Source: Atrina japonica (taxonomy: Eukaryota; Mollusca; Bivalvia; Pterioida; Pinnidae). Taken from it: 64,000 nucleotides of DNA. Below the pieces are notes generated by a model. That model had not been told where the DNA came from. It did not search any database and was given only the letters and a program-made list of their open reading frames with translations. The position numbers and the translations under genes were made by a program. Below are positions 1-13,108 of this stretch, one piece after another (within the stretch, counting starts at the first letter, position 1; every line of letters begins with the position of its first letter). The stretch is from the NCBI GenBank assembly GCA_030159075.1, contig BROG01000073.1:379001-443000 (forward strand), read 5' to 3'.

Positions 1-429
1 TTTGGTAACTGATACCAAGATAACCCAGCCTTCAGCAAATATGTTTGATTTGAAGATGGAATTAGGCATAAGTTGCTTGTATTTATTTCATATTCATGCA
101 AAAAAGATTAATTATATGTGAATAATAATGAAGTTTTTCCCAATATAGTTTCAACTTAAACAAATATTTGAACATGCATGTTGATCCCTCTACAGGTCAT
201 ATGTACATTAGGATTACATCAGAGTAATCCTGTCTTACAATGCAGTATTTATTTTGTGACAAATATAGTTTTCCAAATCAGAGATAATTTTTATTGTATT
301 AAAATGGTTTAGAGTTGATTGGTAAAATGTAGAATAAATGCCACTGACACCAGCTCAAAATACTTTAAGAATATTTAAAAATGTAGGGCAACATAATGTC
401 GGTGATCTACACATATTCACAAACCTCAC

Positions 430-567
430 AGCTGACAAAGCATCTCGCACAGTATCTAATTCTCTCTTTATATGACCCCTTTCTGTTTCTGCCTTCTTTT
501 CAGCTTCTGAAGATATAGCCTTTGTTTTCTCTTGACGTTGTTTTGTATTATCCAACTCTGTGGTGGT
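430..567 (-). CDS. CCDC178: CCDC178-like coding exon 8
   Basis: 138 bases (46 codons), phase 0 both ends, acceptor TTTCTACAG, donor GTGAGG. Charged coiled coil. Later exons lie outside the window. Confidence 0.78.
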
Positions 568-3500
568 CTGTAGAAAGGAAATAAAGATGAGATTTAAGTC
601 ATATAGCCAATGTTTTTACTTTAATATTGGTGCTACTGCAATTTATTTGTTAAAAGAAAGACATTAGCTATGATGGAAATTGAAAAACCACTCCAATTTA
701 CCTTGGAAATGTTGTCTTTCAAAACAAGTGATCTCTCAAACAAAATTTAATTCAAGTTTTTTAAAAATGGTCAATCAAGACAGGTTGTTTTTCATGATTA
801 TACTGGCTAAAACATTTATAATGTAGGATATGGATAAATTTAAAGTGCAGACTGACAGTCAGTCTGACGGAATACAGTAAAACCTGTATATAGGGGCCAC
901 CCAAGGGACCAGAAAACATTGGCCTTTATGTGCAGGTGACCCTTATAACAGGTTCAATTCAGTTGAAGTATGCAGTCCAGGGACTTTTCAAAACTGGCCT
1001 TTATAGACAGGTGATCCTTATATAGAGGTGGTCACTATAGCAGGTTTTACTGTACTTGATTTAAATTAAAGACATAGTATCTACGAAAATGGTTATTTTT
1101 TTTAGTCGGCAATTTTGCGGAAATATCGAAGATATGACTGAATAATGATCTTCCACGTCGACACTTTTTTGTATAATTAGCGTAATTAACGGATAAATGC
1201 TGATTTGTTGTCGTCGTCTGTAAGAATCAAACTCATTAATTATGCACAGAAACAATCCCAGAAGCACACGCAATGACCTAGATCGTATCGATATCAATCA
1301 ATGGATGCTGAGGTAAGCACGTGTTAATTATTTTGAGATCCTACATGTAGACGGTCCTTGAGGCTTATCCATCGATCATGCTCCTTTCCAATATTTATCT
1401 TGGTCTTGTTGTATTTCGCCAGAACTTCTTTCCGATTTCTTTTTCTAGGGAATCTGTCAATTTAACAGGTCGGCCACGATTTGTTTTAGCTGTGGACGCC
1501 ATGCTTTTCACTATCAACAATGGAAATGCGCATGCGCAAATACAGGTCACGCTAAGGTTATATGAATATGGGCGGGCTTGCAAACAAATTTTTGTCGTAC
1601 CGACAAAAAATAAAAAAAACGTGGAAAGTTGTTGTGAAATACAATAAAACTATACTTCTATGTGTTTTAATTCAACAATTTTTCGTTTTTTATCTCCAAA
1701 TATTAACATATTTGACCCAAACAATTGAGATTGAAATATTTGAGGAAATCGTAGATACTATGTCTTTAATGAAGTTATATTGAGATAGAAACACTTACAT
1801 CTGTTTGAGCACTTTTTATCTTCTCCATGGCCAGTTTTTCTAAAACTAACTTCTCCTCCACCAGTGGACTAAAAAAATCAGAACAAGAGATTCTAATGAT
1901 ACCTGAATTGCTCACCTGGAAAAACTCCTAGACATCAGGAATAATTCTGGTCAAACACATGTATTGATTGACACTATTAACTTACAAGGAGAAATAACTC
2001 CTGTATTAAAATGGCAAATTGATTTTTTCCATCATATAGTTGCTTCATGGAGCTTTACATTCTGACCAGATTTACATTTTTCTGGATAAAGTTTATTACT
2101 ACCAAAATTGCTGGAATTTATATACAATAAAGATCAAAGCTGGGATTTCAGAAAACATTACATGCTTATATTTTAGATAAGTTTCTTTTTCTTTTGACAT
2201 AAACCAAAATAACATGTAGGCCTAAATCACAATGTTTAAAACAAACATCAAAAACAGTCAATGTTATGACACTAAAATCACAATAAGGATAGTATATGTA
2301 CAAAATAAGAAACATGCTGTTCTATCTCATATGTCTACAATAAAACAAAACCATTATATATTCTATTCTAAATTTTAGTCCAGAAACGTTTCAGTATTAC
2401 AGATTTACATTAAAAATCTTACATGTGCTTCTTCACAAAAACGATGTCATCCTTGAGTCTTTTGTTCAACACTTTGGCAACATTCAATTTATTCTCGATT
2501 CTTGACACATTGCGGGTACCGTATGATACGTGCCACTGCATCTCATTTAAATCCATAATACATGCTTCATGTTCTGGAAGCAGAAATGTTTCCATATATG
2601 GCTGATGTGAACTTCACATTAGGTCAACAATTGTCAGGTTCTCAGACAACTAATTTTGAAAATTTGGAAAGGTAGTTAATAAGTTTTTCCTGTTTTCTTT
2701 TTATGGATTATTGTCATACACAACTTCATTTATATATGAATTTCCTCTGAATGTATCAATACATCATTGTCCAATTGTGTTCCAAGACCAAGTCAAAGAC
2801 TCCATGTAACTGCTGTTTTGACCTTTGATCAACATTAGGACTGACATATAGTATGTTATCAGATATTTACTTTATATCTGACGATCTTCCTAACGGTATG
2901 TTCAACTCATTTGTATCATTAAGAATTAATCTATGTTTCTTTCTAAAATTTGGATAGATGAGACAGCAATAAAAACAATACATAGGCCACAATTGCAGAT
3001 ACAAGGGATTGATAAACAAATATATTTTTCATTCAAATTTAGCCTTAGTGTTAGCACTTTTTATCTGTTGTAATTCAGTTGAATTTGAGCATTTTCCCTA
3101 TGAAGGGCAATCAACATTATATAGGAGCATATTTCTTCACAAAGATCTTAAATTATGCTTCAAATTTCATATTAACAAAAATGGCATTGTCATTTGCTAT
3201 ACAAGTATGACAAGTATAATTTAGAAAAACAACAGCAACAAGAAGACCTTGATCTGGTATAAATGTTCATCTATAGATATTACTTCCTTAATTTCAATAA
3301 ATTTGGGCATTTTACATACATATCTTTATGTTTTACTTTCCTTTTAATGATCAGTAATGAGTTTTTCACTTATGAGGTGACATCACTAGCATCAGTAAAA
3401 TGCTATAAAGTCTGACCTGTGCTTTAGACGGTCATAGCAGTAAGTGGTCACTGAAATGTGACACAACTACCATAACATGCAAGGCTCATTTTGTCTGCAA

Positions 3501-5748
3501 AATATTTGTCCAAGAACAGCCCATATATTATACCTGTGTTTTAGGCTTGGAGTATAAACAATGTCTAAACCATTTGTTCATAAAAAACTATTACATAAAG
3601 TACCTAAGTGGTCAGAAATAAGTGATTTGTAAAGTCTTTATTTATTGAATATTAATTTTATTTCATGGATTTTAATTTCATTAATCTTATTTCATATGTC
3701 AAATTTACCTCTCTGGACAATGGAAGGAAGCTCTTTCATTCTTCTAAGACACAAGTTATCAATTTTCTCATTCAGTCTTATCACCCTGTCCTTTTCGCGT
3801 GTAAGAGCGTTTTCTGTTTCTTTACGGTCATTCTCAAGCCTTGCTAAAAGTGTCATAACTTCCTCAATAACATCTTCAGCTCCGAGATATGGTATATCCA
3901 ACCCTTCAATTTCTTCATCTACAAAATATATAAAACAAAAGACAAAAATGAATCACTTTTGCATACATATAGAACAGTATCAGACTTATTCATGATATGA
4001 AATGCAAAATTTACCCAGGTAAATATTAGTAAATGTGTAATAACACAAACTCAGTCATAACGTTAACTTGGAACCTTGATATTAGAGTTTATCTGTCTGA
4101 TAATATGATTAGAATTTAACAATCAGGTAGGTCAATTTGTCTCTTCAATAAAACTGACTAATTGTCTACATCATATGATTTAACATCTCCTGTCTTAATC
4201 ATGATAAATCCCTAAACAGACTTCACTATCTGCTGCCTTTGTTAAGCTAATATACAAGAGGAATATTTGTAGAGAATCATATCTGTTCAGATCAGACAAT
4301 TCTCATTAACCTTACATACAAATCTTTTTACTTGTTTCAAATAAACAAAAATAATTATATATATTAACCAACAAACCAACAACATGATATACCCCCCCCC
4401 CCTAAATATACCAAAAAATAAAATATAATAAAAAAAATAAAATAATCACAAAAATCAAACAAAAAACAAATCAAAAATCAAACATAAAAAAAAACAAAAA
4501 ACAATTAAATAAAACAACATAAAAACGGATAATAAAAATAAAAAATAAAAAAAAAAAAAATATATAATATAAATAAAATAAATAAAAAAAATTAAAAAAT
4601 AAAATCAAAATCAACACACAAACAACATCGAAAAAAAGAAGAATAAACGGATTAAAATAAATAACATATAACACAAAACAACAAAAATAAACAAAAAACA
4701 AATAAAATAAACCATAAAAAAAAAAATATAAAAAAAAACCTCACAAAAATAAAAAATAATAAAAAATATAACGAACAAAATTAAACAGAGAATAATATAA
4801 AAAAATAACTTAATAAAAAACATAATAAAAAAATTAATAAATCATAAAAAATTTAAAAAATAAAATAATTAACAACAAAAAAAATAAAACAAAATAAAAT
4901 AACAACATAAATCAATTACATCAAAAAAATCAAAAAAAAAAGAAATATTAAATAAATAAAAATTTCAATACAATAGAAATAAAAAAAAAAGAATCGATAA
5001 AAAGAATAAAAACAACCAAAAAACAAAAAAAAAAAAAATAAAAAAAATAAAAAAAAGATGAAACAAAGAATAAATAAACAAATACAATAAACCCAAAACC
5101 ATCAATTAAAAAAAAAAAAACATAATATAACAATAAAAACTAAATCAAAACAAAAAAAAATAAAAAAAAAAATATACAAAATAAAAAAATCATAAAATAA
5201 ACACTCAAAAATAAGAAAAATAATATAATCACAAACACAATGAAAAACAAAAAAATCCCCAAATAACATTTAAAAAAACAAAAAAAAAAAAAACATCAGA
5301 GTAACAAAAAAACACAAAAAAAAGCGAAAAAATAACAAAAAACAAAAACTAACAATAAACAAACAATAAAAAAAAAAAAGATACATAAATAAACAAAAAA
5401 AATAAAAATAAAAAAAAAAATAACTATAAACAAAAAACATATAAAATCAAAACAATAACATTAATCAACCAATACAAAAATATCCAAAACTTCAAACCAA
5501 AACAAAACATAAAAAAAAATGAAGCAAAGAGAAATAAGATCGTTATCAAATAAAAAAATATCAAATAAATTATTAAAAAAAAATAATTAAATATACAAAT
5601 AAACAAAATAATAAAAACAAAAAACAAACATAAAAAAAAAAAAATCATAATATAAAAAACATTACAAAAAAAATAACAGAAAAAAAAAAACAAACAAAAA
5701 TAAAAATATAATATAAAAGATAGTAAATGTAATATGACTGAAGTATCC

Positions 5749-5807
<59 letters not shown>

Positions 5808-8800
5808 GTGTATGTGTGTGTGTGTGTGTCTGTGTGTGTGTATAACAAATAATTCCAGCTACATTAAGATCTATTATTATTGAAAGTAAATCTACCGATA
5901 AGAGAACAGAGACATGTAGACTTGACAGTATGACATGACACACAGAAACATACCTTTAACTGCTCCGATACCTTTGATTGATAAAGATGTTTGGGTTGTC
6001 GCTGCTGAGGACAGTCTAGTTCTGTGTGATGCAACACTTTGTGACCGTTTATCTTCAGAGAATTTGTTATCAGGACTACAAAATCGCAACTGCTTCCTAC
6101 TCACATCTGAAAATTGAGATGTCACTGTATTCACAATAAGTAAACTTTATGGTTAACAGACTTAGTTACATACTGATACTACTTTTGAAATCAATTAGTT
6201 AGAGTATATATAGTTATATTAGCTAATGTTCCCAGTCTGTGGTCACATTCATTGATCTTAAATGTCAGGTTAGTATGGTAGGGCCTGCCAACATCATACT
6301 CAGTAACTACTCAAGCTCAACTCATTTTTATGGTTTTGAAGTGAAAACATACAAAGTTTATGCTGGAATTGGACATATTTGAATATTTTTTGTTTTCAGT
6401 TGTAAATAATTATGAAATATTTTCAACATCTGAAGAAACGTTCTAGTAATAAAAAGTTTATCTGCAAACTCAAAGTACTTTTCTATTTTCATGAGAAAAT
6501 TGTAAATGACTCACTGTTTTCATGTGATTGGAAAAACTTGAATCAATTTTCTTTACAACCACATCAAGAAGTTTAACAAATGAACTACACAGACAAAAAT
6601 AAAAGTTGAGCTTGAGTATTTAGTCAAATCAGTGGCATCAGACTGTTCTTTGAATCCTTACTATGGTTACCAGAACCTTCTTGTTCACAATAAAGGAGCT
6701 CTGTTCCTTTGGGATACTCTCTACCAAATTTTGGGAAAATGTACTGAATTATTTTTGGAAAAAAAGTCATTAAATAGACATTATATAGAAAATAGACAAC
6801 AACATCTGAGTATTGGTTATAGAGGTCACCAGTAGCCTTTGGTTCAGGTGGTTACTTTTTATTATCATTTTTATCAATATATGATTACCTGGACGAACTA
6901 ATTCAGCACTGTTTGTCTTTTCTTCTTCCTTCTCTCGGAACCATTCTTCTATGATATTTTGAATAAGTTCCAAGTGAGATACTGCTTTGTTCACACAAGT
7001 TGATGAGTTTGAAGTCAACTCACAGCTTTTCCTTTTGGAAAGCTGTGGAATTTTAGGCCAGTTGTCTGGAAGTGGATACACTTTATCTGTAAAAGATTAA
7101 AAGATGATCAATCAATCACTTCAACAGGTACAGGAGGCTATGTACTCTATTTTACAGGACAACATTTAGTATAATTCTTAGACTATTTAGCACAGACATA
7201 ATCATGTATGATGTCATCTACTTGTGTGTTTAATTTAAGATGAGTCTTCTGTTTAATCTAAAATTTCTACTTGTGTATTTAATATGAAATCTGTTGTCGT
7301 CTATTTGTGTGTTTAATTTAAGATGATTTCTGTTGTATTCTACTTGTGTATTTGATTTAAGATGAATTACTGTATACAGGGAAATTTTCGCCCCCGTTTT
7401 ATTTTCGCTCCTTTTGCCCTTGTCAGTGGGCAAATTCAAAATGGCATATTCATCTATTTTTCATAATAAAAGTCTGGGCAAATTTGAAATGGAGTGAAAC
7501 CATTTGCATGTGCATTAGGGCAAAAATAACATGGGGCGAAAATAACCCTGTATACAGTATGTTGTATTCTACTTGTGTGTTCAATTTATGTGTTAGCCGG
7601 TAAAGGTCATCTTCCACACAATGTTGTGTGAATGGATAAAATTGTATGTTTTTATCTATGCTTCTGGTTATAACTTGATGAGTTGAACATGATTACAATG
7701 ACTTCAAACCAAATAACAATCTTAACTGGGGATGCAAGTTAATTAACAATTAATTTTTCACTTAATAGCAACAATTTTATGAACTTAAAAGACAGATAAA
7801 AGAAAGGAAGAATAAAAGATAATTCCCACTTTGTCTACAATATACCTATCATAAAAAGATTATACCAGATTCCTTACCTACAGCTTCTTCCATTTCCTCT
7901 TGATCTTCTGATTCCTCATTTTTATTGCCATCCATACTGCCTGCAGATTCATCTAAAAAAAAGAAAAACAATTACCATAAACTTAAAGATACATCATATA
8001 ATATATTGAAGTAGGTATGTAATACTAATAAACCAACAAGTACTATATACCAGTAGTCTTGTTTTAAATTCTCTAGCTGAAATAGAAAATAACACTAATT
8101 TGTATTCTTCATTTCTTTTACACTGATATCACCTAAGATGAAAATATACTAATAGGTTGAAAAGGTCTTAATGGAGACCGGAGTTCTTACACAATCTAAA
8201 AAGAACTTGGCTCTGGGGTCATAAAACTCACAATTTGTTTTTGTTAAGATTGCCCTACAAATGCTACCTCGCAATTTTGAAGAAAATTGACCAGGTGACA
8301 TCCGAGTCTCTGTCAGGGAGTCAACAATTTGAAGAGAATTGACCCGAAGGCATCTGAGAGGAAATCAACAATTTGAAGACAACTGACCCAGTGGCCTCTG
8401 AGAGGAAGTCAACAATTTAAAGAGACTTGACCCAGTGTCCTCTGAGAGGATATCAACAATCTGAAGAGACCTGCCCCACTGTCCTCTGAGAGGGAGTCAA
8501 CAATTTGAAGAGACCTGACCCAGTGGCCTCTGAGAGGGAGTCAACAATTTGAAGAGACCTGACCCAGTGGCATCTGAGAGGGAGTCAACAATTTGAAGAG
8601 AACTGACTCAGTGGCATCTGAGAGGGAGTCAACAATTTGAAGAGACCTGACTCAGTGGCATCTGAGAGGGAGTCAACAATTTGAAGAGACCTGACCCAGT
8701 GGCATCTGAGAGGGAGTCAACAATTTGAAAAGACTTGACCTAGTAGCATCTGAGAGGAAGTCAACAATTTGAAGAGAAATGACCCTGAAATTGATATTTT

Positions 8801-9231
8801 GGTCAGAAATGTAAAAATGATATTTTAATGTCATTATCAAAGCAATGAGATTCTATTCAGACTCTATCCTTAGTCAAAATATGTAAGAGATGAACTTTTG
8901 AGTCCGGTTGACGTTCATTCCAAGATGGAGATTAAAATGCTTTGTCCACAAAATCAAATTCTCTGCTGGTTTCAAAATCTTAAATTACCTCAAATGATAG
9001 AGTTAACATACAATGTCTGTGTATGTACTTATACTACCTGTTACATAAAGTCTACCTGAACAGGTACACATATTAAGGATATTGGCCATTACAATATTTC
9101 ATAAGGTTACCATGATTAGACTGTGGTGTTGTGACTGAATTCAGGCTAAATTCTCGGCTTTTCCTCATAAAAAGAGCATCACTGTCCAATCCATCCACAT
9201 CTTCCACTCGAACTACTTTAGCAGCTGACAT
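430..9231 (-). CDS. CCDC178: CCDC178-like coiled-coil protein, N-terminal 372 codons (partial, eight coding exons)
   Basis: Eight minus-strand exons join in frame with GT-AG borders: 9231-9111, 7952-7878, 7086-6889, 6106-5954, 3918-3709, 2573-2423, 1868-1799 and 567-430. They total 1,116 bases (372 codons) and the gene continues beyond the left edge. The start is the first ATG of the most upstream coding exon; a further 5' exon is not excluded. Recognition rests on remembered similarity to vertebrate CCDC178: a KRKSCEL...CVNKAVSHLEL block in exon 3, an ENDRKETENAL...MKELPSIVQ block in exon 5 and an EHEAC...W block opening exon 6, in the same order. From exon 5 the protein is mostly charged heptad-like coiled coil. 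No enzyme motif or membrane segment is visible, and the family's function is poorly known. The neighbouring divergent ASXL gene supports the assignment. Confidence 0.82.
873..1054. mobile_element. 182-bp MITE with perfect 14-bp inverted ends
   Basis: Ends are TACAGTAAAACCTG (873-886) and its exact reverse complement (1041-1054). Lies in a CCDC178 intron. No coding capacity; superfamily unknown. Confidence 0.65.
1070..1765. mobile_element. 696-bp non-autonomous element flanked by TTAA
   Basis: A perfect 17-bp terminal inverted repeat, AGACATAGTATCTACGA, lies at 1070-1086 and 1749-1765. Both ends abut TTAA (1066-1069, 1766-1769), the target duplication typical of piggyBac-type elements. A short minus-strand ORF (1502-1395) begins MASTAKTNRGRPVKL and could be a remnant of an N-terminal DNA-binding region, but it stops after about 35 residues. 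Confidence 0.65.
1799..1868 (-). CDS. CCDC178: CCDC178-like coding exon 7
   Basis: 70 bases, phase 2 in and phase 0 out, acceptor TTTTTTTAG, donor GTAAGT. Encodes the coiled-coil segment PLVEEKLVLEKLAMEKIKSA. Confidence 0.78.
2423..2573 (-). CDS. CCDC178: CCDC178-like coding exon 6
   Basis: 151 bases, acceptor CTTCCAG, donor GTAAGA, phase 1 in and phase 2 out. Its first codon completes as Glu across the junction to give EHEACIMDLNEMQWH, a recognisable family block. Found by reading through splice sites; there is no long ORF here. Confidence 0.8.
3709..3918 (-). CDS. CCDC178: CCDC178-like coding exon 5
   Basis: 210 bases, phase 1 to phase 1, donor GTAAAT. Start of the coiled coil; matches the family's ETDR/ENDR...KELP..VQ block. 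Confidence 0.85.
4391..5740. repeat. A-rich, G-depleted low-complexity tract
   Basis: About 1.35 kb that is mostly A with some T and C and almost no G on the plus strand, preceded by a C run at 4391-4402. It lies in the CCDC178 intron after exon 4, so the transcript there is U-rich. No unit repeats cleanly; it looks like decayed A-rich microsatellite. Confidence 0.85.
5753..5840. repeat. (TG)n microsatellite
   Basis: Nearly pure TG dinucleotide run with two or three interruptions, directly after the A-rich tract. Confidence 0.97.
5954..6106 (-). CDS. CCDC178: CCDC178-like coding exon 4
   Basis: 153 bases, phase 1 to phase 1, donor GTATGT. Ser/Thr/Arg-rich linker. The intron after it holds the A-rich tract and the TG microsatellite. 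Confidence 0.75.
6889..7086 (-). CDS. CCDC178: CCDC178-like coding exon 3
   Basis: 198 bases, phase 1 to phase 1, donor GTAATC. Encodes a YPLPDNWPKIP motif and a SCELTSNSSTCVNKAVSHLE block that resembles the conserved N-terminal block of CCDC178. Confidence 0.82.
7878..7952 (-). CDS. CCDC178: CCDC178-like coding exon 2
   Basis: 75 bases, phase 1 in and phase 1 out, donor GTAAGG. Encodes a Glu/Asp/Ser-rich acidic stretch (NKNEESEDQEEMEEAV) with no fold visible. Confidence 0.75.
   Translation of the reverse strand: MNLQAVWMAIKMRNQKIKRKWKKL
8285..8790. repeat. Minisatellite, ~45-bp unit, about 11 copies
   Basis: Units read like GAGTCAACAATTTGAAGAGA followed by CCTGACCCAGTGGCATCTGA. It sits in the first coding intron of the CCDC178-like gene. 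Confidence 0.92.
9111..9231 (-). CDS. CCDC178: CCDC178-like coding exon 1
   Basis: Begins MSAAKVVRVEDVDGLDSDAL and ends in phase 1 at a GTAACC donor. An acidic, unstructured leader. A large minisatellite starts only about 45 bases upstream. Confidence 0.72.
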
Positions 9232-9276
9232 TTTTGGTTTTTTACCTCAGAATCTAAAAAGGAGTGATAAAATTGA

Positions 9277-10958
9277 AAAAAGGTATATGATTACAACTGA
9301 TATCAGTGACATGTAACACTATCTGAAAGTGTAAATAAGCCCAACTCTAGCTGTAAAAGGTAAATGATTACAACTGATATCAGTGACATGTTACACTATC
9401 AGAGTAAATAAGCCCAACTCTAGCTGTAAAAGGTATATGATTACAACTGATATCAGTGACATGTAACACTATCTGAAAGTGTAAATAAGCCCAACTCTAG
9501 CTGTAAAAGGTATATGATTACAACTGATATCAGTGACATGTAACACTATCAGAGTAAATAAGCCCAACTCTAGCTGTAAAAGGTATATGATAAGCCCAAC
9601 TCTAGCTGTTAAAAGGTATATGATTACAACTGATATCAGTGACATGTAACACTATCTGAAAGTGTAAATAAGCCCAACTCTAGCTGTAAAAGGTATATGA
9701 TTACAACTGATATCATTGACATGTTACACTCTCAGAGTAAATAAGCCCAACTCTAGCTGTAAAAGGTAAATGATTACAACTGATATCAGTGACATGTTAC
9801 ACTATCAGAGTAAATAAGCCCAACTCTAGCTGTAAAAGGTATATGATTACTGTAAAAAGGTATATGATTACAACTGATATCATGTAACACATGTTACACT
9901 ATCAGAGTAAATAAGTTACACCCAACTCTAGCTGTAAAAGGTACATGATTACAACTGATATCAGTGACATGTAATGATTACAACTGATATCAGTGACATG
10001 TAACACTATCTGAAAGTGTAAATAAGCCCAACTCTAGCTGTAAAAGGTAAATGATTACAACTGATATCAGTGACATGTTACACTATCAGAGTAAATAAGC
10101 CCAACTCTAGCTGTAAAAGGTATATGATTACAACTGATATCAGTGACATGTAACACTATCAGAGTAAATAAGCCCAACTCTAGCTGTAAAAGGTACATGA
10201 TTACAACTGATATCAGTGACATGTAACACTATCTGAAAGTGTAAATAAGCCCAACTCTAGCTGTAAAAGGTATATGATTACAACTGATATCAGTGACATG
10301 TAACACTATCTGAAAGTGTAAATAAGCCCAACTCTAGCTGTAAAAGGTACATGATTACAACTGATATCAGTGACATGTTACACTATCAGAGTAAATAAGC
10401 CCAACTCTAGCTGTAAAAGGTATATGATTACAACTGATATCAGTGACATGTAACACTATCTGAAAGTGTAAATAAGCCCAACTCTAGCTGTAAAAGGTAT
10501 ATGATTACAACTGATATCATTGACATGTTACACAGTGACATGTTACTCAGAGTAAATAAATAAGCCCAACTCTAGCTGTAAAAGGTACATGATTACAACT
10601 GATATCAGTGACACATGTTACAACTATCAGAGTAAATAAGATATCCCAACTCTAGCTGTGTAAAAGGTACATGATTACAACTGATATCAGTGACATGTTA
10701 CACTATCACAGTAAATAAGCCCAACTCTAGCTGTAAAAGGTACATGATTACAACTGATATCAGTGACATGTTACACTATCAGAGTAAATAAGCCCAACTC
10801 TAGCTGTAAAAGGTACATGATTACAACTGATATCAGTGACATGTTACACTATCAGAGTAAATAAGCCCAACTCTAGCTGTAAAAGGTATATGATTACAAC
10901 TGATATCAGTGACTCTAGCTGTAAAAAGGTAAGTGATATGTAACACTATCAGTGTGCA
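9277..10958. repeat. Minisatellite, 68/75-bp units, about 24 copies
   Basis: Units contain GATTACAACTGATATCAGTG and AATAAGCCCAACTCTAGCTG. Two length variants are interspersed: one with TATCTGAAAGTG and one with TATCAGAG. Every intact unit holds the perfect 12-bp palindrome ACTGATATCAGT. The array begins about 45 bases upstream of the CCDC178-like start codon. Confidence 0.95.
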
Positions 10959-12140
10959 GTGTTCCTACCAGGATGTCCCATTATAACATGGGCATGTAAA
11001 ATGTTTGTTTGTACCCAGGAACAATTTAATTTTAGGTAATATTTTACTAAGTGTAATTATTTATGTACTTGACATATGAGTCCCATTTAGTTCTGATTCT
11101 GTTAGCATATAAGAGTGTAAGTGAACTTATACCCAATAAATTTTAGGTCAGTGCAGTATTTATTTATTGTGTTCTTTGTTTTGTTGTTGTTTTTTTCATA
11201 TTCACATTCAGTAATTTGGGTTTAGTTGAAGTATGGAGTCCTCTCAAAACTTTTATCATCTTAAATGCTTTTAAATGACAATTTTAACATTGGAATTTTA
11301 ATGAAAATAAAATGAAAATCTATCAACATTTTAAAGAATTTATGATCAATTTTGTGATGGAAATTGGGGTGTTATTTAAAATTCAGTATCGGTTTGTTAA
11401 AAAAATAATAAGAGAAGTAATTTTAAAGCATCAATAAAAAATATGATTTTTGTGTGTAAAACTTTAGAAATGGAGACTCAATTACTTACTGTTAAACGTG
11501 TTAGTGACATCATCAAAAAATTACTTGTGAGATAGTTTAGTCTGAATTTTAAAAAAATAGATAAGCAGCAAACTTGACAATTTTAACATTGGAATTTTAA
11601 TGAAAATGTTACAAAAACCACATCTTAAATCCTTATATTTTCAGAAGTTAGAAGAATAGAATGGTTAATATACTTATAGATTCATTAGAAACACTGAGGA
11701 CATGTATATGTATAAATCAGTAAAATGGGCATAATTCTGTTAAAGATCAACCCATTTTCTGATTTTTTTTTTTTGATTTTTTTTTTTCTTTCATTAAACA
11801 AAATAAATTGACTTGTGAAATGAAAATGTTGGATAGCTTGATAGAAAGATGGGTAATTTCACAGTTGTACTGGAAGTATCAATCATCATTTTTCTTGCAT
11901 GTTTTATTTTTTGTTAAAATACAGACGATATAATTGTGGAGTCTAACAAACTTTTGTTCATTACACCTTAATAAAGACAAGTCTGAAAATAGGCAGCATC
12001 GGAGAATAGCCATGGCATAAGTACCATACCAGTAAGGTTTAGGGTTAAAACATGACACCTTAAACTAAAATGTTAGGTCCCCTAAACCAAATGAAAACCA
12101 AAACAAGGACTTGCTTTCCATACATTGCCTTAGTGCACAT
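10959..12140. other. AT-rich intergenic DNA, no gene seen
   Basis: Between the two divergent genes. Only short poly-T runs (about 11763-11787) and a nearly repeated ATTTTAACATTGGAATTTTA near 11280 and 11582. No credible exon. Confidence 0.6.
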
Positions 12141-12980
12141 TATAGACTCACTTGACTGGTGCTCAAACAGGAACAGTGCTCACTTTACGAATTTGCTGTT
12201 TCTTTGTCTATATACAAAGGGGAGCCAATCAACCATGGGGTGACATAATTATAGGATACGATCTGAATTTTCTACCTCCCGTATAAAACAATTCTATTTC
12301 AAATGATATAACTTCAACTTTTCCAGATAACAATTCATGCAAATTTGAACCAAAAATTGATGAAAATATAAGCTAAAAAAACTATGATTCACTTGTTCTC
12401 ATTTTAATCATGCTAATGTAACTGAAAATAAACATTACTGCATCTTAAAACAAAAAGAAGATTTAATATGTATCAACTGAAATATAAAAATTTACATCTA
12501 CAACTGATTTTTTGCAGTTCAAGCACTGTTCCAGTCTGATGCTGATTTCCACCGTTACAATGGTGTCATGAGATCAACTGTCAAAAATACATTTGAAAAG
12601 ATTCACACATTACAGAAAATACTCAACTTGTATCTGTCATAACTCAGGGATTTTCCTAGCTCCAAAATTATGGGTCCAGGGTCTGGACATTTTGGGGAAA
12701 TTACAACATTTTTACTAAAATAGAAACACTTAATTTTATACATTTGTTTGAAAATATTTTGGTTTTTTTATTTTGAATTTCAAATTGGGAATTTTTGCAT
12801 AATTTTGGGAAAACATAAACCATTTATGCATTGGGAATGGGTCCTGTAACCGGACCCAAAGTCAGCGCAGGAAAACCCCTGTAGGTAAGTATTTATTTAC
12901 TTTAATCAGTGTACCATCTGTGATGTAAATTACAAAAAACTGTGGGCTTTTTGTTCAAGTACTGAACAAGTGAGTCTATA
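12141..12980. mobile_element. Candidate 840-bp element with 14-bp inverted ends
   Basis: TATAGACTCACTTG at 12141-12154 and its exact reverse complement at 12967-12980. The interior has no ORF of note. No clear target duplication. Confidence 0.5.
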
Positions 12981-13108
12981 AGAACATTTAATTATTACCA
13001 ATAACTCGTCATTTCATGCAGATTCTATGAGCTACTGTAACTATAAGGGTGAGAAATTGTATCAAGGCAATTGTCTTTTCATGATCATGGCATTCACTTT
13101 CATCTATT

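Noticed and set aside
4471..5943. Phe/Tyr/Leu-rich minus-strand ORFs and a Thr-His run
   Set aside because: Translation of the A-rich tract and the TG microsatellite. Looks like membrane protein only because of poly-T.
9277..10958. CRISPR array
   Set aside because: Units are contiguous tandem repeats without unique spacers, in eukaryotic DNA.
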